Part shown: piece after piece, positions 43,645 through 50,703 of the stretch
Numbering within the stretch: position 1 is the stretch's first letter
How the letters are laid out: every line of letters begins with the position of its first letter
DNA from: Pseudomonadota bacterium
GTDB taxonomy: Bacteria; Pseudomonadota; Alphaproteobacteria; Sphingomonadales; Sphingomonadaceae
Reading direction: 5' to 3'
Assembly (NCBI GenBank): GCA_023400405.1
Contig: JAEXFD010000007.1
Span: forward strand, 124,001 to 188,000
Length of the DNA: 64,000 nucleotides
Position numbers and translations under genes: made by a program
Notes under the pieces: generated by a model
Seen by the model: the letters and a program-made list of their open reading frames with translations, nothing else
What the model was told of the DNA's origin: nothing
Databases searched by the model: none

Positions 43645-44831
43645 CCCTCGAGCAGCCCCTTGCGGCGGCTCCAGCCGATCACCGAATCGATGCAGCGGGC
43701 GAGCAGCTCGGGCTGCCCGAGATAGTAATGCGTCGCCTTCTCCAGCCGGACATATTCCTTGTCGGGCGTCGCCAGCGCCTCGAAGATCGCCGGATTGTGC
43801 GTCGAAGGCACGGCCTCGTCGGCGGTGTTCTCGATCAGCAACACCGGGGTGCGATGGATCTTGGCCGCGTTCATCGGCCCCTTGGCGTTCGACTTGTCGT
43901 AGCTCCACTGGCTGAGCCAGGAACGCAGCGTCGTATAGCGCGCGAGCCCGACCGGGCCAACATTCACCGCGCGCGGATCGCCCATATAGGTCCAGCCCGG
44001 CCGCCGGTCCGACGGGTCCACCGCGGGATCGAGCCAGCGGACGTCGCACATCGTGCGGTGGACGACGAAGGCGCGCTCCTGCTCCGGCCCGCCGGCGGCC
44101 CTGAGCCGTGCCAGCTCGCTCTCCACCCACGCGGTGATGCGGCGGCTGCGCGCCACCTGCGCGGCGCGGAAGCGCGCGACGAATTCGGTGCTATATGGCG
44201 GCTGGTTTGGGCAATCGGGCGAATAGATGTCGAGTTCGGGATCGCGCGTGTCGGGATCGAGTTCGTCGATCACCGAGGGATCGAGCCATTCGGTCAGCGT
44301 CTCGGCACGCGAGAGGTGCGCGGCGATGAAGATCACGCCGTCCGCCGGCTGGAGCCCCGCGCCGACTAGATCGACGGGATCGCCGGCCGGCGTCTCGGTG
44401 ATGCTTGGGCTCTCCGCCTGCGCCTGGTAGAAGAGCGACAGCGAGCCGCCGCCGGACCAGCCGAGCAGCACGACCTTGTCATAGCCGAGCTCGGTGCGGG
44501 CGTATCCGATCCACTTGCCGAGATCGATCGCCACCTTTTCCTGGATCAGCGCGGCGTCGTTACGTGGATAGCGGCTGGCGGCGCACAGCACGTCCAGTCC
44601 CGCATCCGCCAGCGCGAGCGGCATCGGCAGCAAATGGAGCACCGACGTCGGGTGCATGAAGATATAGACGGTGCGGGAGGTGGAATCGGGGCTGCGCATC
44701 AGCTGCCCCTCCAGGTTCACATGGCCCGAATTGCCGGCAAAGCCATAGGTTTCGGTGAACTTGGGATTGTCCGGGAAGGACAGGATCAGCGGGGTGCGCG
44801 TCCATTCTGTCTTGGTCTGGCTGGAAGGCAT
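43641..44831 (-). CDS. alpha/beta hydrolase
   Basis: 396 residues. The fold is shown by YIFMHPTSVLHLLPM (strand and turn near the oxyanion region), the nucleophile Ser in LLGWSGGGSLS near residue 128, an Asp region in IENTADEAVPS and a His in EKATHYYLG near the C-terminus. The insert between nucleophile and acid is long (about 180 residues), giving a large cap. No signal peptide is seen, so it acts in the cytoplasm. It lies between the monooxygenase and the LuxR gene. Ester or C-C bond hydrolysis of a monooxygenase product is plausible. Confidence 0.82.
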   Translation of the reverse strand: MPSSQTKTEWTRTPLILSFPDNPKFTETYGFAGNSGHVNLEGQLMRSPDSTSRTVYIFMHPTSVLHLLPMPLALADAGLDVLCAASRYPRNDAALIQEKVAIDLGKWIGYARTELGYDKVVLLGWSGGGSLSLFYQAQAESPSITETPAGDPVDLVGAGLQPADGVIFIAAHLSRAETLTEWLDPSVIDELDPDTRDPELDIYSPDCPNQPPYSTEFVARFRAAQVARSRRITAWVESELARLRAAGGPEQERAFVVHRTMCDVRWLDPAVDPSDRRPGWTYMGDPRAVNVGPVGLARYTTLRSWLSQWSYDKSNAKGPMNAAKIHRTPVLLIENTADEAVPSTHNPAIFEALATPDKEYVRLEKATHYYLGQPELLARCIDSVIGWSRRKGLLEG

Positions 44832-44834
44832 GGT

Positions 44835-46046
44835 TCAGGCCACCGGCTGGTCAAGCGGCACGCTCGTCGGATCGTAGCGGAACAGCCATTCATATCGCTC
44901 GACCACCTTTTCGGGCGCCCATTGCGCGTCGACATAGGCCGGAGCGTTCGCCGGATCGGCGAGCAGCGGATTGTGGAAGCGCTCGGTATTGGCCGCCGCT
45001 CCCTCGACGGCGCGCGTCGTGCGCGGGATGCGCGCCTGCTGATAGCGGTCGAGCGCCTCTTCCACCGTGTCGAACTGCTCGAACGCGCGGGCGAGGACGC
45101 AGGCATCCTCGATCGCCATCACCGCACCTTGCGCCAGGAAAGGCAAGGTCGAGTGGCAAGCGTCCCCGAGCAGCGCCACCCTGCCCTTCACCCATTCCTT
45201 CATCGGCGGGCGCGAGATCAGCGCCCATTTGAAGGGCTGCGGGATCGCCTCGATATAGGCGTGCACGTCCTCGTGCCAGCCGGGATAATCGTCATGATAT
45301 TCCTGGTTCGAGCCGGCGGACGACCAGGATTCGACCGTCCAGTCCTGCCGCTCGACCACGCTGGTGAAGTTCATCAGCTCGCCGCGGCGGATCGGGTAAT
45401 GGATGACGTGCCCGCCCGGCCCGATCCAGTTGGTGCCGATCGGCCGGCGCAGCCGCTCGGGCAGCCGCTCCATCGGGATCACGCCGCGCCAGGCGACGAT
45501 GCCGGTGAACTTGGCCGGGCCAGCGCCGAACAGCAGCTCGCGCATCTTGGAATGGACGCCGTCGGCGCCGATCACCACGTCGAAGCGGGCGGAGGGCTGG
45601 CCGTCGAACATCAGCGTCACCGTTCGATCGCCTTGCTCGACGCCGATGAAGCGATGATCGAGATGGATCGCGCTCGGTGCGGCCGCCTCGACCGCCTTGA
45701 CCAGCATCTGGTGCAAATCGTTGCGGTGGACGGTGACGTAGGGAAAGCCGTAGCGCGCCTGGGATTCGACGCCGAGGTCAAACAGCTTCCAGCGATCGCC
45801 GGTGTTCCAGAGGCGGATTTCCTTGCCCTCCGGCTCGAAGCAGATCGAGCGGATTCCCTCCTCCAGGCCCAGGCCGAACAGCACGCGAATGCCATTGGGG
45901 CTGATCTGCAGGCCCGCGCCGACTTCCTGGAGCTGGCTTGCCTGCTCGAAAACCGTGACGTCGAAGCCCTTGCGCAGCAGCGCCAGCGCCGTGGTCAAGC
46001 CACCAATGCCCCCGCCGACGATGCCGATCTTCGGATTGTCCTTCAA
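44835..46046 (-). CDS. FAD-dependent aromatic monooxygenase (salicylate/3-hydroxybenzoate hydroxylase-like)
   Basis: 403 residues. IGIVGGGIGGLTTALALLRKG is the FAD dinucleotide motif. VVIGADGVHSKMRELL and RVALLGDACHSTLPFLAQGAV are the DG and GD motifs of group A flavoprotein hydroxylases. The substrate region resembles 3-hydroxybenzoate 6-hydroxylase and salicylate hydroxylase. It starts at TTG with a GAAGGGG site. It would hydroxylate a phenolic acid or similar using NAD(P)H and O2. First gene of the operon ending in the quinohemoprotein; a perfect 19-bp palindrome lies 34 bases upstream. Confidence 0.9.
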   Translation of the reverse strand: MKDNPKIGIVGGGIGGLTTALALLRKGFDVTVFEQASQLQEVGAGLQISPNGIRVLFGLGLEEGIRSICFEPEGKEIRLWNTGDRWKLFDLGVESQARYGFPYVTVHRNDLHQMLVKAVEAAAPSAIHLDHRFIGVEQGDRTVTLMFDGQPSARFDVVIGADGVHSKMRELLFGAGPAKFTGIVAWRGVIPMERLPERLRRPIGTNWIGPGGHVIHYPIRRGELMNFTSVVERQDWTVESWSSAGSNQEYHDDYPGWHEDVHAYIEAIPQPFKWALISRPPMKEWVKGRVALLGDACHSTLPFLAQGAVMAIEDACVLARAFEQFDTVEEALDRYQQARIPRTTRAVEGAAANTERFHNPLLADPANAPAYVDAQWAPEKVVERYEWLFRYDPTSVPLDQPVA

Positions 46047-46079
46047 ACTGGTGCCCCTTCACTGTGCCCGCCTGCCGTT

Positions 46080-46098
46080 TGACGAATGCCATTCGTCA
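46080..46098. promoter_or_regulatory. perfect 19-bp palindrome upstream of the monooxygenase operon
   Basis: TGACGAATGCCATTCGTCA has 9-bp arms around one central C. It lies 34 bases upstream of the TTG of the monooxygenase gene and about 66 bases after the end of the upstream aldehyde dehydrogenase gene. This is a probable operator; the embedded LuxR regulator is one candidate binder. A near-half-site, TGTCGAATG, lies at 47,752-47,760 in the next divergent promoter. Confidence 0.65.
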
Positions 46099-46163
46099 TG
46101 ATTCGATCGGGCGAGCCTATTGTCTTGCGATCGTGTCTCATCGTTGCGTGGAGGTTCCTGCGT

Positions 46164-47669
46164 TTAGAGTGCGATCGCGACGGCCTTGGTCTCGGTATAG
46201 GCCTCGATCCCCTCGCGGCCGTTCTCGCGGCCCCAGCCCGATTGCTTGAAGCCGCCGAAAGGCAGCGCCGGATCGAGCCCACCGCCGTTCACGCGCACCG
46301 TGCCGGCCTTGAGCTTGCGGGCGAGCCGGTGCGCGGCGGAAAGGTTGTTGGTCCATACCACGGCGCCCAGGCCATATTCGGTCGCATTGGCTTCGGCGGC
46401 GATCCGGTCCAGATCCTCGTCGCTGAACGACATGGCGCAGAGCACCGGGCCGAAAATCTCCTCGCGCCGCACCGACATGGTCTCATCGGTGCCGGTGAGG
46501 ATCGTCGGCGAGACGAAATAGCCCTGGCCGTCGATCTCGTGTCCGCCCGCGCGCAGGGTGGCACCGGCATCTACGCCCTGGCGGACATAGCCGCGCACCC
46601 GGTCGCGCTGCGCGGCAGAGATCACCGGGCCCATCTGGGTATCGACCTCGAAGCCCGAGCCGAGCTTTATCGCCTCGGCGATGCCGGCGACGCCTTCGAT
46701 CACTTGGTCGAAATGCCGCTCATGGACGAACAGGCGCGAGCCTGCGTTGCAGACCTGGCCGGCATTGGTGAAGATCGAACGCGCCGCGCCCTCCGCCGCC
46801 TTGGCGGGATCGGCATCGGGCAGCACGATCACCGGCGTCTTGCCGCCCAATTCCAGGGTCACGCGCTTGAAGTTGCCCGCGGCGGCGCGAAGGATCAGCC
46901 GCCCCACTTCGGTCGAGCCGGTAAAGGTGACCTTGTCGACGCCGGGATGCGCGGTTAGCGCCGCGCCCGCGGTCTCGCCGAAGCCGGTCAGCAGATTGAA
47001 CACGCCTTCCGGAAAGCCGATCTCGGCGATCAGGTGCGCGAGGCGCAGCGCCGTCAGCGGGGTCTCCTCGGCGGGCTTGAGGATCACCGCGCAGCCGGCG
47101 GCCAGCGCCGGGGCGATCTTCGCCACCGCCATCGCCAGCGGCGCGTTCCAGGGCACGATCTGGGCGACCACGCCCACCGGCTCACGCAGGGTGAAGGCGT
47201 GCCAGGTGCCCGGGCCGGAAAGCGCGATCGTCTCGCCGTTGAGCTTGGTCGCCCAGCCGGCATTGTAGCGCAGCACTTCGATCGCATGGGCGATGTGGAA
47301 GAAGCGCGCGTCACGCACCGGCATGCCGTTGTCGAGCGTCTCGAGAGCGGCGAATTCGTCGGCATTGGCTTCGAGCGCGTCGGCCAGGCGCAGCAGCAGC
47401 CACGCCCGCGCCGCCGGCTTCATCTCGGTCCAGGCGGGATCGTCCATCGCCTTGCGCGCCGCCGCCACCGCCGCATCGGCATCGGCCTCGCGCGCCTCGG
47501 CGATCCGGGCGAGTTCGGCACCGGTCGCAGGATCATGCGTCGCGAAGGTCCTGCCCTCCTGCGGCTCGACCCACTGGCCGCCGATGAAAAGCCGGTGATG
47601 GCCCGCGGCAAAGGCGCGCGCTTTGTCCAGCGACGGCACCTGTGGACGATCCAGGACTGCGCTTGCCAT
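46164..47669 (-). CDS. NAD(P)-dependent aldehyde dehydrogenase
   Basis: 501 residues. The catalytic Asn is in VVAQIVPWNAPL, the Gly-rich cofactor loop in FTGSTEVGR, Glu in VTLELGGKTP and the nucleophilic Cys in NAGQVCNAGSR. C-terminal EEIFGPVL and PFGGFKQSGWGREN are family landmarks. The ATG has GGAGAGAGG upstream. It is divergent from a GMC oxidoreductase gene, a combination suited to alcohol to aldehyde to acid conversion. A longer in-frame upstream reading runs into the GMC gene's opposite strand and is not real. Confidence 0.93.
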   Translation of the reverse strand: MASAVLDRPQVPSLDKARAFAAGHHRLFIGGQWVEPQEGRTFATHDPATGAELARIAEAREADADAAVAAARKAMDDPAWTEMKPAARAWLLLRLADALEANADEFAALETLDNGMPVRDARFFHIAHAIEVLRYNAGWATKLNGETIALSGPGTWHAFTLREPVGVVAQIVPWNAPLAMAVAKIAPALAAGCAVILKPAEETPLTALRLAHLIAEIGFPEGVFNLLTGFGETAGAALTAHPGVDKVTFTGSTEVGRLILRAAAGNFKRVTLELGGKTPVIVLPDADPAKAAEGAARSIFTNAGQVCNAGSRLFVHERHFDQVIEGVAGIAEAIKLGSGFEVDTQMGPVISAAQRDRVRGYVRQGVDAGATLRAGGHEIDGQGYFVSPTILTGTDETMSVRREEIFGPVLCAMSFSDEDLDRIAAEANATEYGLGAVVWTNNLSAAHRLARKLKAGTVRVNGGGLDPALPFGGFKQSGWGRENGREGIEAYTETKAVAIAL

Positions 47670-47864
47670 CAAAACCTCTCTCCACACACCGAGCGGATTC
47701 GCGCCCGCTTCGGCTCCATCGACATGCATCATAACCAACGCCGTTATATCTTGTCGAATGGTATTTGCCATGTCAGAACGCAATTCAACAACGAGCCCGG
47801 CGCGACTATGTCGGGAAAGGGAGCGGAATCGGCGCATGCCGCCGAGCGGGGATGGCGGCCGACC

Positions 47865-49478
47865 ATGCAGCAGAGCTTTGATTATGTAATCGTTGGTGCC
47901 GGTTCGGCCGGTTGCGTTCTTGCGAACCGGCTGAGCGAAAGCGGGCGCGATTCGGTGCTGTTGATCGAAGCCGGCGGCAAGGACGACAGCTGGCTGTTCC
48001 GCATGCCGCTCGGCTTCATGATGACCGCGGCGAACCCGGCATATGACTGGGGCTATGCCAGCGAACCGGATGCCAAGCTCGCCGGTCGCTCGTTGCCGGT
48101 GCCGCGCGGGCGGGTCCATGGCGGCTCGTCTTCGGTCAACGGCATGATCTACATGCGCGGCCATTCGAGCGACTATGACGGCTGGCGCCAGATGGGCGCG
48201 ACCGGCTGGAGCTATGCCGATGTCCTCCCCTATTTCCGGCGGATGGAGTCGAGCTGGCGCGGCGCCGGGCACTACCATGGCGCGGACGGCCCGCTGGCGG
48301 TGACGCCGGTGCGCGGGGGCCATCTGCTCACCGATCCGATCCGCCGATCGGTCCTCGCCGCCGGCCATGCCGAAAGCGACGATCTCAGCGGCGACCAGCA
48401 GGAGGGCTTTTCGGCCACCGAAGTGACCGTCGATCGACGTGGCCGGCGCGCCAGCACCGCCGCCGCCTATCTCCGCCCGGCGCTCGGCAGGCCCAACCTC
48501 AGCGTTTTGTCGAATGCCCAGGCGACGCGCGTGCTGATCGAGAACGGGCGCGCGGTCGGCGTCGCCTATCGGCGCGACGGCGCGGGCGGCGAGGTGCGCG
48601 CGAACAAGGAAGTCGTCCTCAGCGGCGGCGCGTACAATTCGCCGCAATTGCTGATGCTTTCCGGCATCGGCCCGGCCGAGCAGCTCCGCGACCATGGCAT
48701 CCCGCTTCTCGTGGACGCACCGGGCGTCGGCCGCGACCTCGCCGAGCACCCGCTGGTCTACATGACCTACGCCGCACGCGATCCGACGACGTTCCTGCGC
48801 GCGCTGCGATCGGACCGCGCCGCGCTCTCGGTGCTGCGTTGGGCCTTCACCGGACGCGGGCCCTTCGCCAGCCAGATCACCAGCGGCGTGCTGATGCTGC
48901 GCACCCGGCCCGAGCTCGAGCGGCCCGACATCCAGCTCGTCTTCCTGCCGGTCCGCCTCGACGCCAAGCTCTGGCATCCGTTCGGCAAGCGGCAGGACCA
49001 TGTCCTGTCGGTGATGGTGATGCAGCTCCACCCCGAAAGCCGCGGGACGGTGACGCTCCGCTCGGCCGATCCGTTCGACAAGCCGCGGATCGACCTCAAC
49101 CTGCTCTCCACCCCGCGCGACTTTGCCGACATCCGGGGCGGGATCGAGGCGGTGCGCCGCATCTTCGCCCAGCCGCCCCTCGCCGACATGGTGGAACGCG
49201 AGATGACGCCGGGCGACGGCGCCGATCTCGATGCGTTCATCCGCAACAACCTCAAGATCACCCAGCACCCGACCGGCACCTGCCGCATGGGCGAGGATCC
49301 CGGCGCGGTGGTCGACAGCCAGTTGCGGGTGAAGGGCGTGGCCGGGCTGCGCGTGGTCGATGCCTCGGTGATGCCGAGCGTGCCCGGCGCCAACATCAAC
49401 GCCGCCGTGATCATGGTGGCGGAACGGGCGTCGGACCTGATCCGGGGGCTGGCGCCGCTGACCGCGGACAATTCCTAA
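47865..49478 (+). CDS. GMC-family FAD oxidoreductase (alcohol dehydrogenase-like)
   Basis: 537 residues. FDYVIVGAGSAGCVLANRLSE is the FAD motif at the N-terminus. PRGRVHGGSSSVNGMIYMRG and SGGAYNSPQLLMLSGIGP are GMC signatures 1 and 2. The active-site His is in TQHPTGTCRMG and the C-terminal Asn region is VPGANINAAVIM. It is closest to choline dehydrogenase/AlkJ-type enzymes and the GMC enzymes (PhcC/PhcD) that oxidise lignin-derived alcohols in Sphingobium. Start at 47,865 gives a conserved N-terminus; a Met 19 codons upstream is possible. Divergent from an aldehyde dehydrogenase. Confidence 0.92.
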   Translation: MQQSFDYVIVGAGSAGCVLANRLSESGRDSVLLIEAGGKDDSWLFRMPLGFMMTAANPAYDWGYASEPDAKLAGRSLPVPRGRVHGGSSSVNGMIYMRGHSSDYDGWRQMGATGWSYADVLPYFRRMESSWRGAGHYHGADGPLAVTPVRGGHLLTDPIRRSVLAAGHAESDDLSGDQQEGFSATEVTVDRRGRRASTAAAYLRPALGRPNLSVLSNAQATRVLIENGRAVGVAYRRDGAGGEVRANKEVVLSGGAYNSPQLLMLSGIGPAEQLRDHGIPLLVDAPGVGRDLAEHPLVYMTYAARDPTTFLRALRSDRAALSVLRWAFTGRGPFASQITSGVLMLRTRPELERPDIQLVFLPVRLDAKLWHPFGKRQDHVLSVMVMQLHPESRGTVTLRSADPFDKPRIDLNLLSTPRDFADIRGGIEAVRRIFAQPPLADMVEREMTPGDGADLDAFIRNNLKITQHPTGTCRMGEDPGAVVDSQLRVKGVAGLRVVDASVMPSVPGANINAAVIMVAERASDLIRGLAPLTADNS

Positions 49479-49503
49479 GCCCCTCCCCTTCAGGGGAGGG
49501 GCT
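49478..49503. terminator. bidirectional hairpin between convergent genes
   Basis: AGCCCCTCCCC and GGGGAGGGGCT are perfect 11-bp arms around TTCA, overlapping the stop of the GMC gene and nine bases before the end of the leftward CMD gene. G/C-rich CCCCTCCCC hairpins of this kind occur between genes in sphingomonad genomes. No U-tract is present. Confidence 0.6.
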
Positions 49504-49512
49504 AGGAAAGAG

Positions 49513-49836
49513 TCACCCGCGCTTCTGCACCACCTCGAGCAGCATCCGCGATGCCGTCACCGAGGCCGGCCAGCTGGAATAGAAAGCAAGGTGCAGCATC
49601 GCCTCGCCCAGTTCCTCCACCGTCAGCCCATTGTCGAGCGCGAGGCCGAGATGGGCCTCGAGTTGCTGGTGCCGGTTGGCGGTCATCAGCGCCGCCACGG
49701 TGAGCAGCGAGCGGTCGCGCTTGGAAAGTCCCTCGCGCTCCCACACCTCGCCATAGAGCACCCGGTCGGTGATCTCGACAAAGCCCGGGGCGACGCTGGC
49801 GAGTTCGCTGCCCTTGGCGGCGCTGGGTCGTTCCAT
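49513..49836 (-). CDS. small carboxymuconolactone-decarboxylase family protein
   Basis: 107 residues, a single CMD domain: FVEITDRVLYGEVWEREGLS, KRDRSLLTVAALMTANRHQQ and GLTVEELGEAMLHLAFYSSWP. It resembles the PcaC core. The His in ANRHQQLEAHLGL may correspond to the catalytic His region of 4-carboxymuconolactone decarboxylase. It follows the feruloyl-CoA hydratase-lyase gene by two bases and ends the ferA-ferB operon. A near relative, at 62,721-63,050, is next to an aldolase. Its reaction on feruloyl-derived compounds is not known. Confidence 0.86.
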   Translation of the reverse strand: MERPSAAKGSELASVAPGFVEITDRVLYGEVWEREGLSKRDRSLLTVAALMTANRHQQLEAHLGLALDNGLTVEELGEAMLHLAFYSSWPASVTASRMLLEVVQKRG

Positions 49837-49838
49837 GG

Positions 49839-50702
49839 TTATTCCGTCTCGCGTTTATAGTGGCCGAGGCCAGGCTTATAGGTCTTTTCGTCGAGGAACT
49901 GGACCATGCCCTTCTCGCGGCCCTTCTCGCGATCGACGAAGGTGGTCTGGTCGCCCTTGGCGGTCAGATATTCGGCGGCGAGCTCCCAATCCATCTCGCG
50001 GGCATATTTGTACGCCATACGCGCCTGGCGCAGCGTGGTGGGGTTCTTCTCGAGCAGCACCTTGGCGAGCGCGCGGGTGCGCTCCTTGAGCTGGTCCGCA
50101 GGCACCGCCTCGTTCACCAGCCCCACTTCCTTGGCGCGGCGGCCGTCGAACTTCTCGCCGGTCATGACGTAATAGAGCGCCTCGCGATCGCCCATCAGCG
50201 TCGAGATCGCCTTGGAGACGACGCCGCCTGGGATGATCCCCCAATTGATCTCGGAGAGGCCGAACACCGCGTCCTGGTCGGTGATCGCCAAGTCGCAGCA
50301 GATCAGCGGGGTGAAGGCGCCGCCGAAGCACCAGCCATTGACCATCGCGATCGTCGGCTTGGTGTAGAACATCAGCGTGCGCCACTGCCAGGCGCGCGTC
50401 TCGCGATAGGCGCGGTGGCGCTCGACGTCGCTCACGGCGTCGGAGGCGCGGAAGAAGCCCTGCAGGTCCATGCCCGCCGAAAACGCCTCGCCCTTGCCGG
50501 TGAGCACGATCACGCCGCAGCGATCGTCGAGCTCGAGCGCGTCGAGCACCTGGTTCATCTCGCGCGCCAGCTCGATGCTCATCGCATTGCGCTTCTCGGG
50601 CCGGTTGAGGTGAACCCAGGCGATGCCGCCCTCGAACTCGACGAGCACGGTGTTGCCGCCCGGCACGGGCCTGGTGTCCTGATCTGCCATGGTCGTTTCC
50701 AT
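49839..50702 (-). CDS. ferB: feruloyl-CoA hydratase/lyase (vanillin-forming crotonase)
   Basis: 287 residues. The sequence follows 4-hydroxycinnamoyl-CoA hydratase-lyase closely: NRPEKRNAMS, FSAGMDLQGFF, YTKPTIAMVNGWCFGGAF, the catalytic Glu in FGLSEINWGIIPGG, then YYVMTGEKFDG, and the C-terminal FLDEKTYKPGL. These enzymes hydrate feruloyl- or coumaroyl-CoA and split it to vanillin or 4-hydroxybenzaldehyde plus acetyl-CoA. A near-C-terminal motif reads EYLTAKGDQ where I remember DYLYAKLDQ in Pseudomonas. The ATG at 50,702 has AGAAGGA upstream. It directly follows the ADP-forming ligase gene, the order known as ferBA in Sphingobium. Confidence 0.9.
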   Translation of the reverse strand: METTMADQDTRPVPGGNTVLVEFEGGIAWVHLNRPEKRNAMSIELAREMNQVLDALELDDRCGVIVLTGKGEAFSAGMDLQGFFRASDAVSDVERHRAYRETRAWQWRTLMFYTKPTIAMVNGWCFGGAFTPLICCDLAITDQDAVFGLSEINWGIIPGGVVSKAISTLMGDREALYYVMTGEKFDGRRAKEVGLVNEAVPADQLKERTRALAKVLLEKNPTTLRQARMAYKYAREMDWELAAEYLTAKGDQTTFVDREKGREKGMVQFLDEKTYKPGLGHYKRETE

Positions 50703-50703
50703 C

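Noticed and set aside
47670..49268. N-terminal extension of the aldehyde dehydrogenase frame across the GMC gene
   Set aside because: It reads the antisense strand of the GMC oxidoreductase. The dehydrogenase has its own ATG and GGAGAGAGG site at 47,669.
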